Source: Telopea speciosissima (lineage: Eukaryota > Streptophyta > Magnoliopsida > Proteales > Proteaceae). From it: a stretch of 64,000 nucleotides of DNA. The position numbers were made by a program, and so were the translations under genes. The notes beneath the pieces are model-generated. The model worked only from the letters and a program-made list of their open reading frames with translations, was not told the origin of the DNA and made no database searches. This document shows positions 10,181 through 21,907 of this stretch, piece by piece (position 1 is the stretch's first letter; every line of letters starts with the position of its first letter). The stretch spans positions 16,009,307 through 16,073,306 of the forward strand of contig NC_057920.1 of the NCBI RefSeq assembly GCF_018873765.1. The letters run 5' to 3'.

Positions 10181-11292
10181 TCATTCTGATATATTAGATG
10201 GCATCAGTTGAATTTCAATTTGGTGGATGAGTTTAATCATGCATGAGGAATGTGACATGGACATCTCTTTCTGCCTCTGTAGAACAGTCTGGCATTGCAT
10301 CCCAGCAGATGTTTCTGGTTTTTCTTCTCCATTCAGCAGCTCTCTGGTCAAATCTAATTCTTTCTTCTGGAGTTCATTTAACTGGTGCCTTAAGCAGGTT
10401 GCTGATCCTGTTGGAGATTTCAATGGAGAGATATTACAGATGTAACATTGATCCTTCATAGTCAGGGTTGGTTACTCATATATCTAGTGTTCTGGAGTTC
10501 ATTTAACTGGTGCCTTAAGCAGGTACTGATCCTGTTGGAGATTTCAATGGAGACAGATATTACAGATGTAACATTGATCCTGCATAGTCAGGGTTGGTAA
10601 CTCATTTATCTAGTGTTCTGGATTTCTGTCATGGACGCCAATCATTCTGTATTCCTGCTGAGTCTCCTTTTAATTTTTGAGGTTGCAAAGCTCATATCAG
10701 GAATGAATGGTGGAGACACAATGAAAAAAAAAAAAATTCCCCAAAAAAATGCACAGAGCAAGTAAAGCAATTTGAACTTATTTTTAGGCTTCCAAAGGAC
10801 CTGAGCTACCCTGAAGCTGAAGCAACTGATACTGACAACCACTGGATATTCTGTCGAGACAATTCAACAGTGTTACTCTGTTATAGTCTGCAATTGAGAT
10901 TCATGGAATACTTACTTCAATCTGGATTCTTGAAGGAACCTCTGAATCTTATGAGGAGTGTGGACGACGTGTATACTCACTTCCCTTTCTGTACTCCTAG
11001 TGAGTAGATTTAAGGGAACACAAAAGGTATCGTTGCAGGCATTACAGATTTAAATTCCAAAACCTGAAGAAAGATTGTTAACCTCACTGCCATTGGCTGA
11101 AATAGAAGTTGATTTTGTTTCTTGATTCAATGGAATGTGAATTAAAATTGGAATCATCCCTCTTTCCGCTGCCGCTGTTGTTGTTTCCTCTTCCTGGGGG
11201 GCATTATGATGGCTTTTGTCTCTCCAATATGGTTCATGGCAGAACTTCAAACCAGAACTCAAGGATTGGAATACATTGAAAATTGATTGCAT
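10181..11292 (-). CDS. Four-exon gene model, 189 aa, function not recognised
   Basis: On the minus strand four open segments join with matching phases: 11292-11064, 10988-10916, 10850-10810 and 10407-10181, totalling 570 nt with one terminal stop. Donors are CAG|GT, GAA|GTAAGT and CAGG|GTAGC; acceptors are TACAG, GACAG and AACAG. Introns are 75, 65 and 402 bp. The N-terminal part is polar with a run of E and T and the segment GMIPILIHIPLNQ. The middle reads EREVSIHVVHTPHKIQRF. The last exon is predicted to be helical or coiled-coil-like (RHQLNELQKKELDLTRELLN). There is no signal peptide or membrane segment. I do not recognise the family. Small introns and lack of homology mean this could be a relic or an incomplete 3' part of a longer gene. 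The third intron contains most of the duplicate copy described below. Confidence 0.42.
10365..10615. repeat. 125-bp tandem duplication spanning a splice acceptor
   Basis: Copy 1 is 10365-10489 and copy 2 is 10490-10615; both begin TTCTGGAGTTCATTTAACTG and end TCTAGTG. They differ by only a few substitutions and two small indels, so the event is recent. On the minus strand each copy contains CTCCAACAG followed by GATCAG, which is the acceptor and start of the last exon of the gene model here. Copy 2 lacks one base shortly after the acceptor and would read into a TAA at the fifth codon. Confidence 0.9.
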
Positions 11293-12284
11293 ATTTATAG
11301 ATATAAAAATCTAAATTTTTGGGCTTTGTTTTGGAGTTTTTTAATTGCATGTATCATCTGAAAAGAATGATTGAGTTAAAAGATAATGCAATCAAATAGT
11401 TTGAAGTTGTAAGCCAATAATCATCAGAGATATCCAGAAGTTACTGATAATGGATCTTACCTTGTTGAAGATTATTTTATGGACATGCTACCATGATGTG
11501 GCCTCAAAAAGAAAAAAAAAGAAACTTCCTTAAATCTCTCAACAGGCAGTAGAATTTCAGATAAAGGAGGTGGTTTTTGATCAGTTGGCCTGAAGATACG
11601 ATGTGCTGTGGCCCAAGATTGCATCAACTACAAATTTACACATGAAATTGACCAAAAGGTCTCATTTCGTCTGTGTTGGCTGCTACTGGATCCAAGGTGT
11701 CTCCCCTCTCTAGTTCAGCATTATATTGTATATTTTAAGTTTCCTTCGGTTAAATTTGTGAGCTATACCTGCCTAAGTAGTGTGCTGTCTATTTTTGTTG
11801 CAGCCATAGCTTCAGCCCAAGTACTTGGGAAAGCGAGAGAGCAATCCTCTATTGAGCTTCATCTTTTCATCCATTTGAAAGTTGCTCTGCCTGTTTGTCC
11901 CCTGAAAGGAAGGGGAGATTAAATGGATTGCAGACTTTCAACCAGAGGGGTTTGAATCAATTTCAGTTGGATGCGTATATGGTGCTAATGCAGATCATAG
12001 AGGGACACAACCCAAATGACCAGACTCAGGATTCGTGGATCTGTGGACCATGTAGGAGAGGGGTTTCAGTGAAATTCTTCTACATGGAACTTGCAAGTCG
12101 GGGGAACCAGGTGCCCTTCAGGTAGACTCCTTTGCTTGGATGCTTGCCTTGAGACAAACTTCTAACAACGGACAATTTGCAAAAGAGGAGTGCATCTAGC
12201 TGGCAAATGTGTGGTGTGAAAGGGAGGTCGAGATGGAGATACGCTTGTTTGTGCATTGTGAAGTGGCAAAAGACTTTTCACTTC
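11293..12284. other. Noncoding or unrecognised DNA
   Basis: Plus-strand open frames at 11608-11922 and 11895-12125 have no recognisable domain and overlap in different frames. They may be relics of one sequence. The first 300 bases would hold the promoter of the minus-strand model; TATAAATA lies just upstream of its ATG on that strand, too close to be its TATA box. Confidence 0.35.
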
Positions 12285-12437
12285 ACCATCCACTGCATGA
12301 GGCTCCCGCCACTGAGGGGTTAGGGAATGATGATCATAATGTATGCAGCCTTCCCCTGCTTTCGCAGAAAGGCTGTTTCCAGACTCTGAACCTGTGACAG
12401 TGGAGTAACCTTACCGTTGCACCAAGGCCCACCCTCA
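12285..12437 (-). mobile_element. Au-type SINE (tRNA-derived), slightly truncated
   Basis: Read on the minus strand, the element begins with the Au-SINE head GGGTGGGCCTTGGTGCAACG, which includes a pol III A-box-like stretch. It continues through a B-box-like GGTTCAGAGTC, the internal block ACAGCCTTTCTGCGAAAGCA, and CATTATGATCATC, and ends with AGTGGCGGGAGCCTCATGCA. This order matches the widespread angiosperm Au SINE as I remember it. About 12 bases between the A- and B-box regions are missing and the B box has an extra base, so it is probably silent. Flanking duplications are not obvious. Confidence 0.85.
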
Positions 12438-13951
12438 TTTAACTAAATATCATACATTTTTATGATATACATTTAAGATGGAACTCAACGTATTGTCACA
12501 GATGACTATATTCAAAAGGCTCCGCCATGGGACTGATCATTCCAGAAGTTACAATAGCCAAAAATGAAAATCGAACATGGTTCACCACCGATTCAATAAA
12601 AGAGTTAAGAACTCGGTTAGAATTGATCAGTTGCTGCCGATTCTGATTCAAAATGAGCGATTCACCCAATCCGATTCTTATTCGTCAAACCTTGTTGGTC
12701 ACCCTCGTAAGTATCCTACAGTATATCTACTTGTTTTTTATTTCTCCTTTTTGGGTAAGAACTAAGAACTTATTCTTAATTTTGATGAAGCAAGAGGAAA
12801 CAAAAAGCAGAAAAACAGAAGCTAGGCACATAAAGCTTCAAAGCCCAAAGCCCATCGATTTCCCAGATGGGCATGATAAAGGTTGGGATGTGAGGGAGCC
12901 CATATTTCATCTCCTCCTAATTACTGGGCTGAACTTGAGAAGATATCGCTCATGCATGAGTGCATGAGTCAGGTAAGAACAAATTTCGTGTTTGACATGA
13001 CAGAGCAATGTGTTTTCTTGCTTCAATTGCTTTGTCCCCGACAAAGGAAATAGGAATAAGCGGCCAATGTCTCTCATGTCTGAGACTTGCTTACACTTAT
13101 TGTGCTCTCTGGGTCTTCTGGGTTTTCAATCTAGTCGAGTAAAGGACAGTGTGGATCTCATACAAAGCTCCAATAAAAGAGGACATAAGAACCCAGAAAT
13201 GCTGATGCTGAGTGGTCTTGCATTGAAAGAGACACAGCGTGACTGTTCCTTTGCTGCACTTGCTCCCATAAGGGAGGTTTCACTTTCTATGTCGTCCTTG
13301 CAGAGACTCCCCTGACTTTCTCATTGAAGGGTGAGTTCTCTCTGTGTGCGTGCTATCAATCTATTTGAGAAACGGACTAAAATGGTGTGTGTTGCGGCAG
13401 AAAACTGTCAAGGTGGCACTCCGATCTAGGGTCATCGGATGACCTGCAAAACGTGAGAGAAAGAAGACACCAAAGGTGGTTGGAGTGGACTATGGTGAGG
13501 ACTCTCCGATGCCTAAGTCTGTTCTGTGACAAAATTCAATAATAATAGAGCGAGTTCACATATTGTAGTACCTTGTAATGTAAGGTGGTGATTAGAGTCC
13601 TCTTTTTAGGAGATGGGATAAGCATGGAGAATCCTGCTATGGAAAATTTCTATTTCCAATGACTTTAAGGAGATTTCCTTGCCTTTATTGCAGTTCCTAG
13701 GGAGATTACCCTACTATTCTGGGGTTCCAACTTGCTATTGTAGATCTTCTTGAGGTGTTGAGGCAGGGTGATACTTGTTTCCTATTCCGAGTAGGACGAT
13801 AATATAGTAGGTGCTTGATTTGGAGTTGATTCTTGTTTGGAAAGTTATGACCTAGCATGGGTCTATCTCATCAATTCTCTTTTCGATATGCTCTGTCCAT
13901 GTGTCACCTTACAAGTGGCAAGTTTATTTTACTCTGTATCAGCATGTTTAC
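12438..13951. other. Unrecognised DNA with weak ORFs
   Basis: An ORF of 101 codons at 13010-13315 shows no domain. Around 12560-12720 a GATTC/GAATC-rich stretch resembles degenerate dispersed repeats seen elsewhere in the window. No gene is supported. Confidence 0.35.
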
Positions 13952-14143
13952 ACCTCGATCCCAAAGTTGGCTCTCCTACAGCCGTGGCTGGAGCTGGAGG
14001 ATCCAGCCCAACAAAAACAAGGGTGTTTGGGTCATTTTATAGGGGGTCGCCTGTGAAATGGCCCAAACACCCATGTTTTTGCTGGGCTGGATCCTCCAAT
14101 TCCCGCCACGACTGCAGGAGAGCCGATCGAATACCTCGATCCC
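13952..14143. mobile_element. Foldback MITE, 170 bp, with 11-bp target-site duplication
   Basis: ACCTCGATCCC is directly repeated at 13952-13962 and 14133-14143. Between these the sequence is a long imperfect hairpin: arm 13969-14038 (GGCTCTCCTACAGCCGTGGC onward) pairs with 14055-14124, with a loop of about 16 bases. The inner halves (GGATCCAGCCCA, then GTGTTTGGG and CATTT) are almost perfectly complementary. The duplication length suggests a Mutator-like origin. A transcript across it would fold into a strong hairpin. Confidence 0.82.
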
Positions 14144-15555
14144 TCCCTTTCACCTTCACTTTCAAGTCTCCACTGAGGACGAGCCATATGAGTTGGGTTG
14201 ATTCAGTCCCTAGCTACTCCCTACATCTACTTTTTTTTTTTGTGGTAAAGCCCTACTTCTCCACTTTAAAGTTCTACCAAACGGAACTACAAATTGGAAA
14301 ATGGAAATGCTTGGCATGTGTTGCTCTTTTTGTTTTCTGGTTTAATTTCTATTACTTAATTTCTAATCGGCGCTGGCACTACTATATCGCACTTGGGGAA
14401 AACTTGGATAGATATTGCATGGCATGTGAACTCTTTCCTCATGCGCCGAGCCAACCTACACTACCTATTGTCCTACTTAATGGGGGCTTAATTACTATAA
14501 AAAGGTAACTAAGCATATCTTTGGGAAGAAGATTCCACGATGCTAAAGTGGGAATTCCGTTCCATGCCCTCTTCCACCATGAGTCAAGAAACCCACAATA
14601 ATACACTCTCGATCTCCTCACACAAGGTGTGAGCTTCTTTCTTGAACGAATCCGTCTCTCACCCTCTCATTGATGTGATTTTTCACTCTAACAACGTGGC
14701 AAGCTCTTTTCCATAACCATTTTAATTAAATTGTGTGAGTAAATTAAGCGAGCCATTGGAGCTTCTAGAATGTGTGGGAGGTAAGACTAGAAAGAGAGGA
14801 GATGATACAAGGAATTTGATTGATTTTACCAAGGTTTGAGTACTGTTACACATTAGTAAATTGAGAAAGTTGGGGTAAGGGACAAAAGGGGTAACTATTC
14901 TTCGAGACCCATGAAGAAATTAATGTTTAAAATAATTAAAAGAGTTTTGTGTGGGATTTTAATTAGAGAGGACCCATATCAAATGCAAAGGCTCTCTCCC
15001 CTAGTATATTGCACTTTCCACAAGATGATATGTTAGGTTCTATTAGATTAGATTAGATTAGTTTTAGATTAGATAAACATAAATACTAAAATATTTTTTC
15101 CACGAGTCCACTTACTCCCACTCCTCCAATCAAGCCATTAATTTTTTTTTTTCCTAATCTATGTGATGGTTTATTTGGGCTTATAGATTGAAATCTCCCA
15201 CATCAAACCAATGGGAGCACGAAAACCACATCTCAAAGAGAAGAGCGAAAGTGTAGGATGGACAAAGAGTGTGAGAAGACACATGATACCAGAAGCTTGG
15301 TTGTTATTTTCCCAAATCAAAATGATGTCGTACACTGTCATTATAATTGTTTGTTGAGTTGTTTAGTCATTAGGGAGAAAGATTAAGTGGAGGAAGTAGC
15401 TAAAAAGGTGTGAGCTCTTCGACTCTTCATCACTCCTACTTTCAGTTGTTCGTCAGGTCTATATACATCAGGAGTTTAGGAGTAAGTCATGTTTAGTAGT
15501 AAACACTAATAATGATGATGATGATGATGTCCTAGTTTTTAGTTCCTCGACCTAC
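14144..15555. other. AT-rich noncoding DNA
   Basis: No gene is recognised. There is an (ATTAG)n-like run at about 15037-15075 and a (GAT)n run at about 15512-15530. Apparent ORFs across 13837-14508 only read through the foldback element. Confidence 0.4.
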
Positions 15556-15699
15556 ACGTATGTGCAGCCGCACATACATGTGAGAGTTAACCACTTGTTC
15601 CATTTTTACCATTAACAGGAGGAGGAAGGGTAATTATGAAAAGAAAGATGACAAGTGGTTGCCTTGCCTCTCACATGTATGTTCACCCGCACATACGGT
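15556..15699. mobile_element. Foldback MITE, family A copy 1
   Basis: The left arm 15556-15600 (GTATGTGCAGCCGCACATAC, then ATGTGAGAG and CCACTTGT) is complementary to the right arm 15651-15699 (ACAAGTGG, CTCTCACATGTATG, CGCACATAC). The loop holds ACCATTAACAGGAGGAGGAAG. The outer end of each arm is itself a palindrome. A related copy is at about 44667-44783. Confidence 0.72.
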
Positions 15700-17814
15700 C
15701 CATTCTCCATGTACTAAGGAGTGCATGCCGTTTACCAAAAAAAAACTAAGTGGTGCATGCCATGCAATGTAGGAAATGTGTGTAGGGTTGGTGGGGTTTG
15801 CATTCTCATCATTACGTGGCTTTCATCATCATATAACCCCTATTTGTTATTTTTGATGAAAGTGTAGTCACACAAACCACACACCAATCCCAAAAGGTTA
15901 ATCGGACTTTTAGGACCATGGAATGACAGATATACACAACATACAACACACTCACACACCCGATGTGGGACTAAACCCACACCCCCCTCCCCTATTTGTT
16001 ATTTGATTAGTACCTTTGATTCATTTTATCCCATCTTCATCATCATCATCATCCACATTTTTACTAGTCCCTACGCTACACCATCACCCTCAGATATATG
16101 GAGACAAAGAAAGGGGGTACACAATGGGTGTCTTCGGATTTACCATGTACATAGGGATGGGTGCTGACAGATCTGAACCCTCTAATGGAGTGTTGTATCC
16201 ACCTCTAGAATATGAGACCCACACCCCATAGAGAGGTCAGATCTGTCCCCACCTGTCCCCATGTAAGTAACTGATCCAGATTGATCCATCATAAGGACCT
16301 TCCTCATACGCCGTGTTTGAGAGAGTATCCCGTGCCTGCTTCCATGTTCCTCATCCCAAACCCGATGCTCTACTCCATCTGAAAAGACATAAATAGGCCA
16401 GATGGCCAATCAACTAGACTCCAAGAAGGAAATAGGCACATGCCGTTTTACTCCCATTATTTGGGGGTAATTGGGTCACATCACTACATAGGGTCTCGGG
16501 GTGCAAACCGAACACCCCTGGGCGCGACTTTTCCTGGCGTGTTCCGGACTAAGCCACTAAGGTGGGGGGGGGATTGGAGGATCGTTTGGTCATTTTCTGA
16601 CCAGAAACCAATGCAGTTCCAGGGACCATGCATCATCATCATCATCATCATCCCATGCAATTTAAGAAAACAAAAAAAATGGTGTTTGGGTCTTTGGGAT
16701 GTGGGATCCGCTGGACCTATGTACCTCTCTCTCCCACTTTGTTTTGTTTTTAGTTTTCACCATATACACAACACACAAGTAGTAGAGAATGGAACACCAC
16801 TTTACTACTATTGATAAGTGATACCTCTCTAACCCAATATCTACCACCCTACTCTCATCTTCTAATGTTTTGTTTCTTGTAACCTCGCATCCAAGGGTGT
16901 GAATTAGTATCTTTATGATGGAAATGGGTGTAAATCAGTTTGGTTTTGGTTTGTTGGTTCAATTTGAGATGTACCAAAGATAAATCAAAACTGAACCGAT
17001 TATTAATCGGTTTTAAGTTTTTAAATTGAAATAATCGATTTTGATTAATAATTAGTTTCAATTAATCGGTTTCAAGTTTCCAAACCAAAGCCAATTATTA
17101 ATCAATTTCATTAAGAAACAAAGTTTCTCTCTCTTTGATCGAGATCGAAACAAAGTCTCTCTCTCTTGCTCCCTATGGAACAATAGAACTACTTCGATCT
17201 CTCTCAAACCCTATTCTTCACATAGACCCTCTTGAATGCAAGTCCAATTTTTGTTGCTCTTGTAATCTTTCATTTAACAACATTGATGAGCTCCAAATGA
17301 TAGCGAGAAAGCCCAATGTAGCTAGGTGGTCCGGCACCAGGCAGCCCTTTACTCATTGTTTTGGTCTCTCTCTCTAGTCTCCCTCTTTGGCTGTCTCAAT
17401 TTTCAGAACAAAAATGAAAATCTTGAGGCTTTTTATTTATTTATTTATTATTATTTTTTTTTGGAGGGCGGGGGAAAATATCGAATCTAATAAGTTCTTA
17501 TCGATTTAAAATTAAAACAGTTAACTTTTTTTAATAATGAAAACTAAAATCGAACTGATTAATTTCAATTTAGTTTGACTCAAGATCAAGGTAAAGGGTG
17601 TTCAACAAAAATCTTACTGATGATGCAATGATTGATTTATGTATTTATATCTCTCTCAAATTCAAATTTTTTTGAATTTTTTCTCTTCTTTTTTTTCACA
17701 TACAAACATAGCCTTGAGATTACCATAGTAAAATAAACAGGGCGGATCGGGTTAAAGGGTGTTCTTGAACCGGTTCACAGAATGACAGCGGCATGAGGGT
17801 AGAATTGAAAAGGA
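15700..17814. other. Noncoding DNA with dispersed repeat fragments and microsatellites
   Basis: A dispersed repeat at about 15865-15990 (CACACCAATCCCAAAAGGTT and onward) recurs at about 45400-45440, 56995-57110 and 57150-57230. (CAT)n runs lie at 16032-16053 and 16628-16651. A stretch of alternating GGTTTTGGTTTG and ATCGGTTTT motifs at about 16930-17110 is a degenerate simple repeat common in plants. No gene is supported. Confidence 0.45.
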
Positions 17815-17848
17815 AAGGGGAGGGGAGGGGAGGGGACTCAGGGGAGGG
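17815..17848 (+). other. G-rich run, possible G-quadruplex
   Basis: Four consecutive GGGG tracts separated by single A bases, then GGGGAGGG a few bases later, lie about 640 bases before the BAM-like start codon. The pattern meets the usual G-quadruplex rule on the coding strand. A regulatory role is only inferred. Confidence 0.55.
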
Positions 17849-17960
17849 ACTCCGATTGGCGGGCATTGTGTAATAATGCAATTAGGAGGGGTAACCGGTT
17901 AAGGGGGACAACAGGAGGGAATCCATGAAAACACGAATCTCGTGTCTCACTCCATTGTCA

Positions 17961-17977
17961 GTCAAAACTTCTTTGAC
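17961..17977. promoter_or_regulatory. Inverted pair of W-box cores upstream of the BAM-like gene
   Basis: GTCAA at 17961-17965 and TTGAC at 17973-17977 (the second as TTTGACC) form a closely spaced inverted pair of TTGAC cores, the binding core of WRKY factors. They lie about 500 bases before the start codon. Such short motifs are common, so this is tentative. Confidence 0.25.
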
Positions 17978-18475
17978 CGCTTTTAGTAATTCCCAGCCCC
18001 TCCTTGTTTTTTAACCTCTCACTTCTCCCAATCTCATACCATCTCGTACTAATGGGGCATCACTCATTGCCGTTGGATACGATCTCATTTCCCTGATCAT
18101 ACTTGTAAGTTCCATTTCAACGGTGATCCATTGATAATAAAATCGCTAAAAATTACACAGACACATATGATATAATTGGAAATTAGATAATATCTTATCC
18201 ACTCATAAAATTAAATAATATGATTTTCTGGTAAGAAAATTCAAAGATTTTTTTTCTCAAAATTTTATTTAAAAGTAATATAAAATCCACACTTTCTTCC
18301 TCAAACCCAACAGCTCTGCAGCAGCCTCTTCTGAGTCTGCTCACTCACTCTACTGACTCTCACTTACCCTTTCTTTCTCTCCTTCGTCTCTCCCAACCTA
18401 AACCTAATAAGTCTCCTGCAGGCTCCTTTCCATAGCTTCTCTTTCTGCTCAGTTTGCAGAAATCAAGAAGAAAAA

Positions 18476-21400
18476 ATGCGATTTCTAATTCTACTTCTGC
18501 TCTACCTGCTCAACAACCCATTTGTTGCCGGGAAACAATCTCATATCCCGGAATATCGAGTTCTGCTCTCCTTGAAATCCGCCATTACAGACGACCCAGG
18601 AGCATCACTCCAGAACTGGAATGTCTCCACAAGCCATTGCACATGGACTGGAGTTTCTTGTGATGGGTACCGCCGAGTCGTCTCCCTTGACCTCTCCAAT
18701 ATGAACCTCTCTGGCACTTTATCCTCTGATATAGGTCACCTTCGCAACCTCGTTAACCTCACCGTCGCTGCCAACGTTCTCTCTGGTCCCGTCCCTTCCG
18801 AACTCTCTCACATTAGCGGTCTCCGACAGTTGAACCTTTCTAACAACATCTTCAATGGTAGCTTCCCTTCCCAGCTCTCTCTTCTCAAGTACCTTGAAGT
18901 TCTTGATTTCTATAACAACAATATGACTGGGGATTTACCCGTTGAGGCGTCGGAGATGCCGAATCTCCGCCATCTCCACCTTGGTGGCAACTTCTTCTCC
19001 GGGAGAATCCCTCCTGAATACGGCCGATGGGAGTTTCTTGAGTATCTGGCGGTTTCAGGCAACGAGCTTGGCGGTATTATACCACCGGAGATCGGGAACT
19101 TGACGAATCTTCAGCAACTCTATGTTGGATACTTCAACAACTATGAAGGAGGTATTCCGCCTGAGATGGGGAATCTCTCCAATTTGATTCGATTGGATAT
19201 GGCTAACTGTATGTTGTCCGGTGAGATTCCACCAGAGCTCGCAAAGCTTCAGAAACTGGATACCTTGTTTCTGCAGGTGAACGGGCTCACTGGAGGGCTT
19301 ACCCCGGAGCTTGGCAATCTGAAGAGCTTGAAATCAATGGATCTCTCCAACAATATGTTCTCCGGTGAGATTCCGGAAGCTTTTGCGGAGCTGAAGAATC
19401 TAACGCTGTTGAATTTGTTCAGGAACAAGTTGCACGGCGCGATTCCAGATTTCATTGGTGATTTGCCCGAGTTGGAAGTGTTGCAGCTTTGGGAGAATAA
19501 TTTTACTGGAAGTATTCCTCAGGGACTTGGAAGGAATGGCAAGCTTCAGCTCCTCGATTTGTCGTCGAACAAGCTGACGGGGATTCTCCCTCCGGATCTC
19601 TGTTCTGGAAATCGGCTTGAGACGCTGATCTTATTAGGGAACTTTCTGTTCGGTAACATTCCTGAATCGCTGGGGAGATGCGAATCATTAAATCGGATTC
19701 GAATGGGGGAGAACTTTCTAAATGGAACCATACCGAAGGGACTCTTCGGCCTGCCCCAGCTTGCTCAGGTTGAGTTTCAAAATAACTTACTTGCAGGTAG
19801 CTTTCCAGAGATTGATTCAGTGGCTGTGAACCTGGGGCAGATCAGCCTTTCCAACAACCAGCTCACGGGATCTCTGCCCCCATCCATAGGTAACTTCTCT
19901 GGTGTTCAGAAGCTCCTTCTCGATGGTAATATGTTCTCTGGGCGCATTCCGCCGGAGATTGGAAAGTTGCAGCAGCTCTCGAAGATGGATTTCAGCAACA
20001 ATAAGTTCGCCGGCCCAATAGCACCGGAGATCAACCAATGCAAGCTACTGACATTTGTCGATCTCAGTCGCAACGAGTTATCTGGAGAGATCCCACCTGA
20101 GATCACGAGTATGCGGATCTTAAATTACCTTAATCTTTCCAGAAATCATCTTATTGGGAGCATTCCATCGTCAATCTCTACAATGCAGAGCTTGACTTCT
20201 GTGGATTTCTCCTACAACAATCTCTCTGGTTTGGTTCCAGGCACCGGTCAGTTCAGTTACTTCAACTCAACTTCCTTCGTTGGCAACCCCGGACTTTGTG
20301 GCCCGTACTTGGTGCCTTGCAAATCTGGGGTTGGCAATGGCGACCAACAAAACCATGTGAAAGGCCCATTCTCTGCTTCGATAAAGCTCATCCTTGTCAT
20401 CGGCCTTCTTGTCTGCTCCATAGCATTTGCCGTGGCTGCCATTATCAAAGCTCGATCGCTTAAGAAAGCTAACGAGTCCAGGGCTTGGAAGCTAACTGCT
20501 TTCCAGCGGTTGGATTTCACCTGTGACGATGTTTTGGAATCCTTGAAGGAGGATAACATCATAGGAAAGGGTGGTGCTGGGATTGTCTACAAGGGCATCA
20601 TGCCTAATGGTGACCAGGTTGCCGTGAAAAGACTTCCGGTGATGAGCCGAGGATCGTCTCATGATCATGGATTCAATGCAGAGATACAGACTTTGGGAAG
20701 AATTCGACACCGCCACATTGTTAGATTATTGGGTTTCTGTTCGAACCATGAAACGAATCTTTTGGTCTATGAATATATGCCTAATGGGAGCTTGGGTGAA
20801 CTTTTGCATGGCAAGAAGGGAGGTCACTTGCAATGGGACACGAGGTATAAGATTGCCGTGGAGGCTGCCAAAGGGCTCTGTTACCTACACCATGACTGTT
20901 CTCCATTGATCCTTCACCGTGATGTCAAATCAAACAATATCCTCCTTGATTCCAACTTCGAAGCTCATGTTGCGGATTTTGGCCTTGCCAAGTTTCTACA
21001 GGATTCAGGCACGTCAGAGTGCATGTCTGCTATTGCCGGTTCCTATGGTTACATCGCTCCAGGTATGAAGCAATTCTCCAAGTTTCAAAATTTTTTTTTA
21101 CTGTTGAGGTACTATTAAAAGAATCTTTCAAACTTTCCAACAATAAGAAATCTTTTTCTTTCACTGTGGACTTTTTATTACTCTGTTTCTCATAATACCA
21201 TGATTTAAGCTGCATGGTTTCTTACAATGAGATTGGGCTTTTTAGCTAACTTCTTGTACATTAGCTTTTGTTCTGCAAATTCTCTTTAGAGGAGATGGGA
21301 CTGTTGGGCTCTCTTGATTTTGTCAATTTTGATCAGTTTTGTAATGGTGTTATAATATGTTTCTGTTTCTTTATATGGGTTTTTTAGATTTTTAGGTTTG

Positions 21401-21907
21401 ATCATTAATTAGAAACTAATGTGGCCTGCAGAGTATGCTTACACACTGAAGGTCGATGAGAAGAGTGATGTGTACAGCTTTGGAGTGGTTCTGTTGGAAC
21501 TGGTGAGCGGTAGAAAACCAGTGGGTGAATTTGGGGATGGGGTAGACATTGTCCAGTGGGTGAGAAAGATGACTGATTCAAACAAGGAAGGAGTTCTAAA
21601 GATCCTGGATGCTAGACTCTCCTCAGTTCCTCTTCATGAGGTGATGCATGTCTTCTATGTTGCGATGCTGTGCGTAGAGGAACAGGCTGTGGAGCGCCCC
21701 ACAATGCGAGAAGTGGTTCAAATCCTAACAGAACTGCCGAAGCTGTCCAACTCAAAGCGGGGAGACTCAAATGTGAATGAATTATCCCCCCCAACCGCTG
21801 TTGCCTCCGCCACAGAGACTCCAAGAACAGCCATTAAAGAGGCAAAAGAAGTGCAGCAGCAGACAGCAGCACTTCAGTCGCCATCAACTGATCTGCTTAG
21901 CATCTGA
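18476..21907 (+). CDS. BAM1: BAM-class (CLAVATA1-like) LRR receptor kinase, two exons, 1020 aa
   Basis: Exons are 18476-21062 and 21432-21907, with the intron splitting the codon for E in GYIAPE. The product is a single-pass plasma-membrane receptor for CLE-type peptides. Residues 1-19 are a signal peptide, followed by an LRR N-cap with the CTWTGVSC cysteine pair, about 21 leucine-rich repeats, and a membrane segment at about 635-660 ([20 protein letters not shown]). The kinase follows: [11 protein letters not shown] near 695, VAVKRL near 715, HRDVKSNN near 811, DFG in VADFGLAKF near 832, then GSYGYIAPE. All catalytic residues are present, so it should be an active kinase. The common IVHRD is ILHRD here, a mild change. 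Length and the juxtamembrane [19 protein letters not shown] match Arabidopsis BAM1/BAM2; which of the two cannot be decided. The start is the only ATG that gives a signal peptide. Confidence 0.95.
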
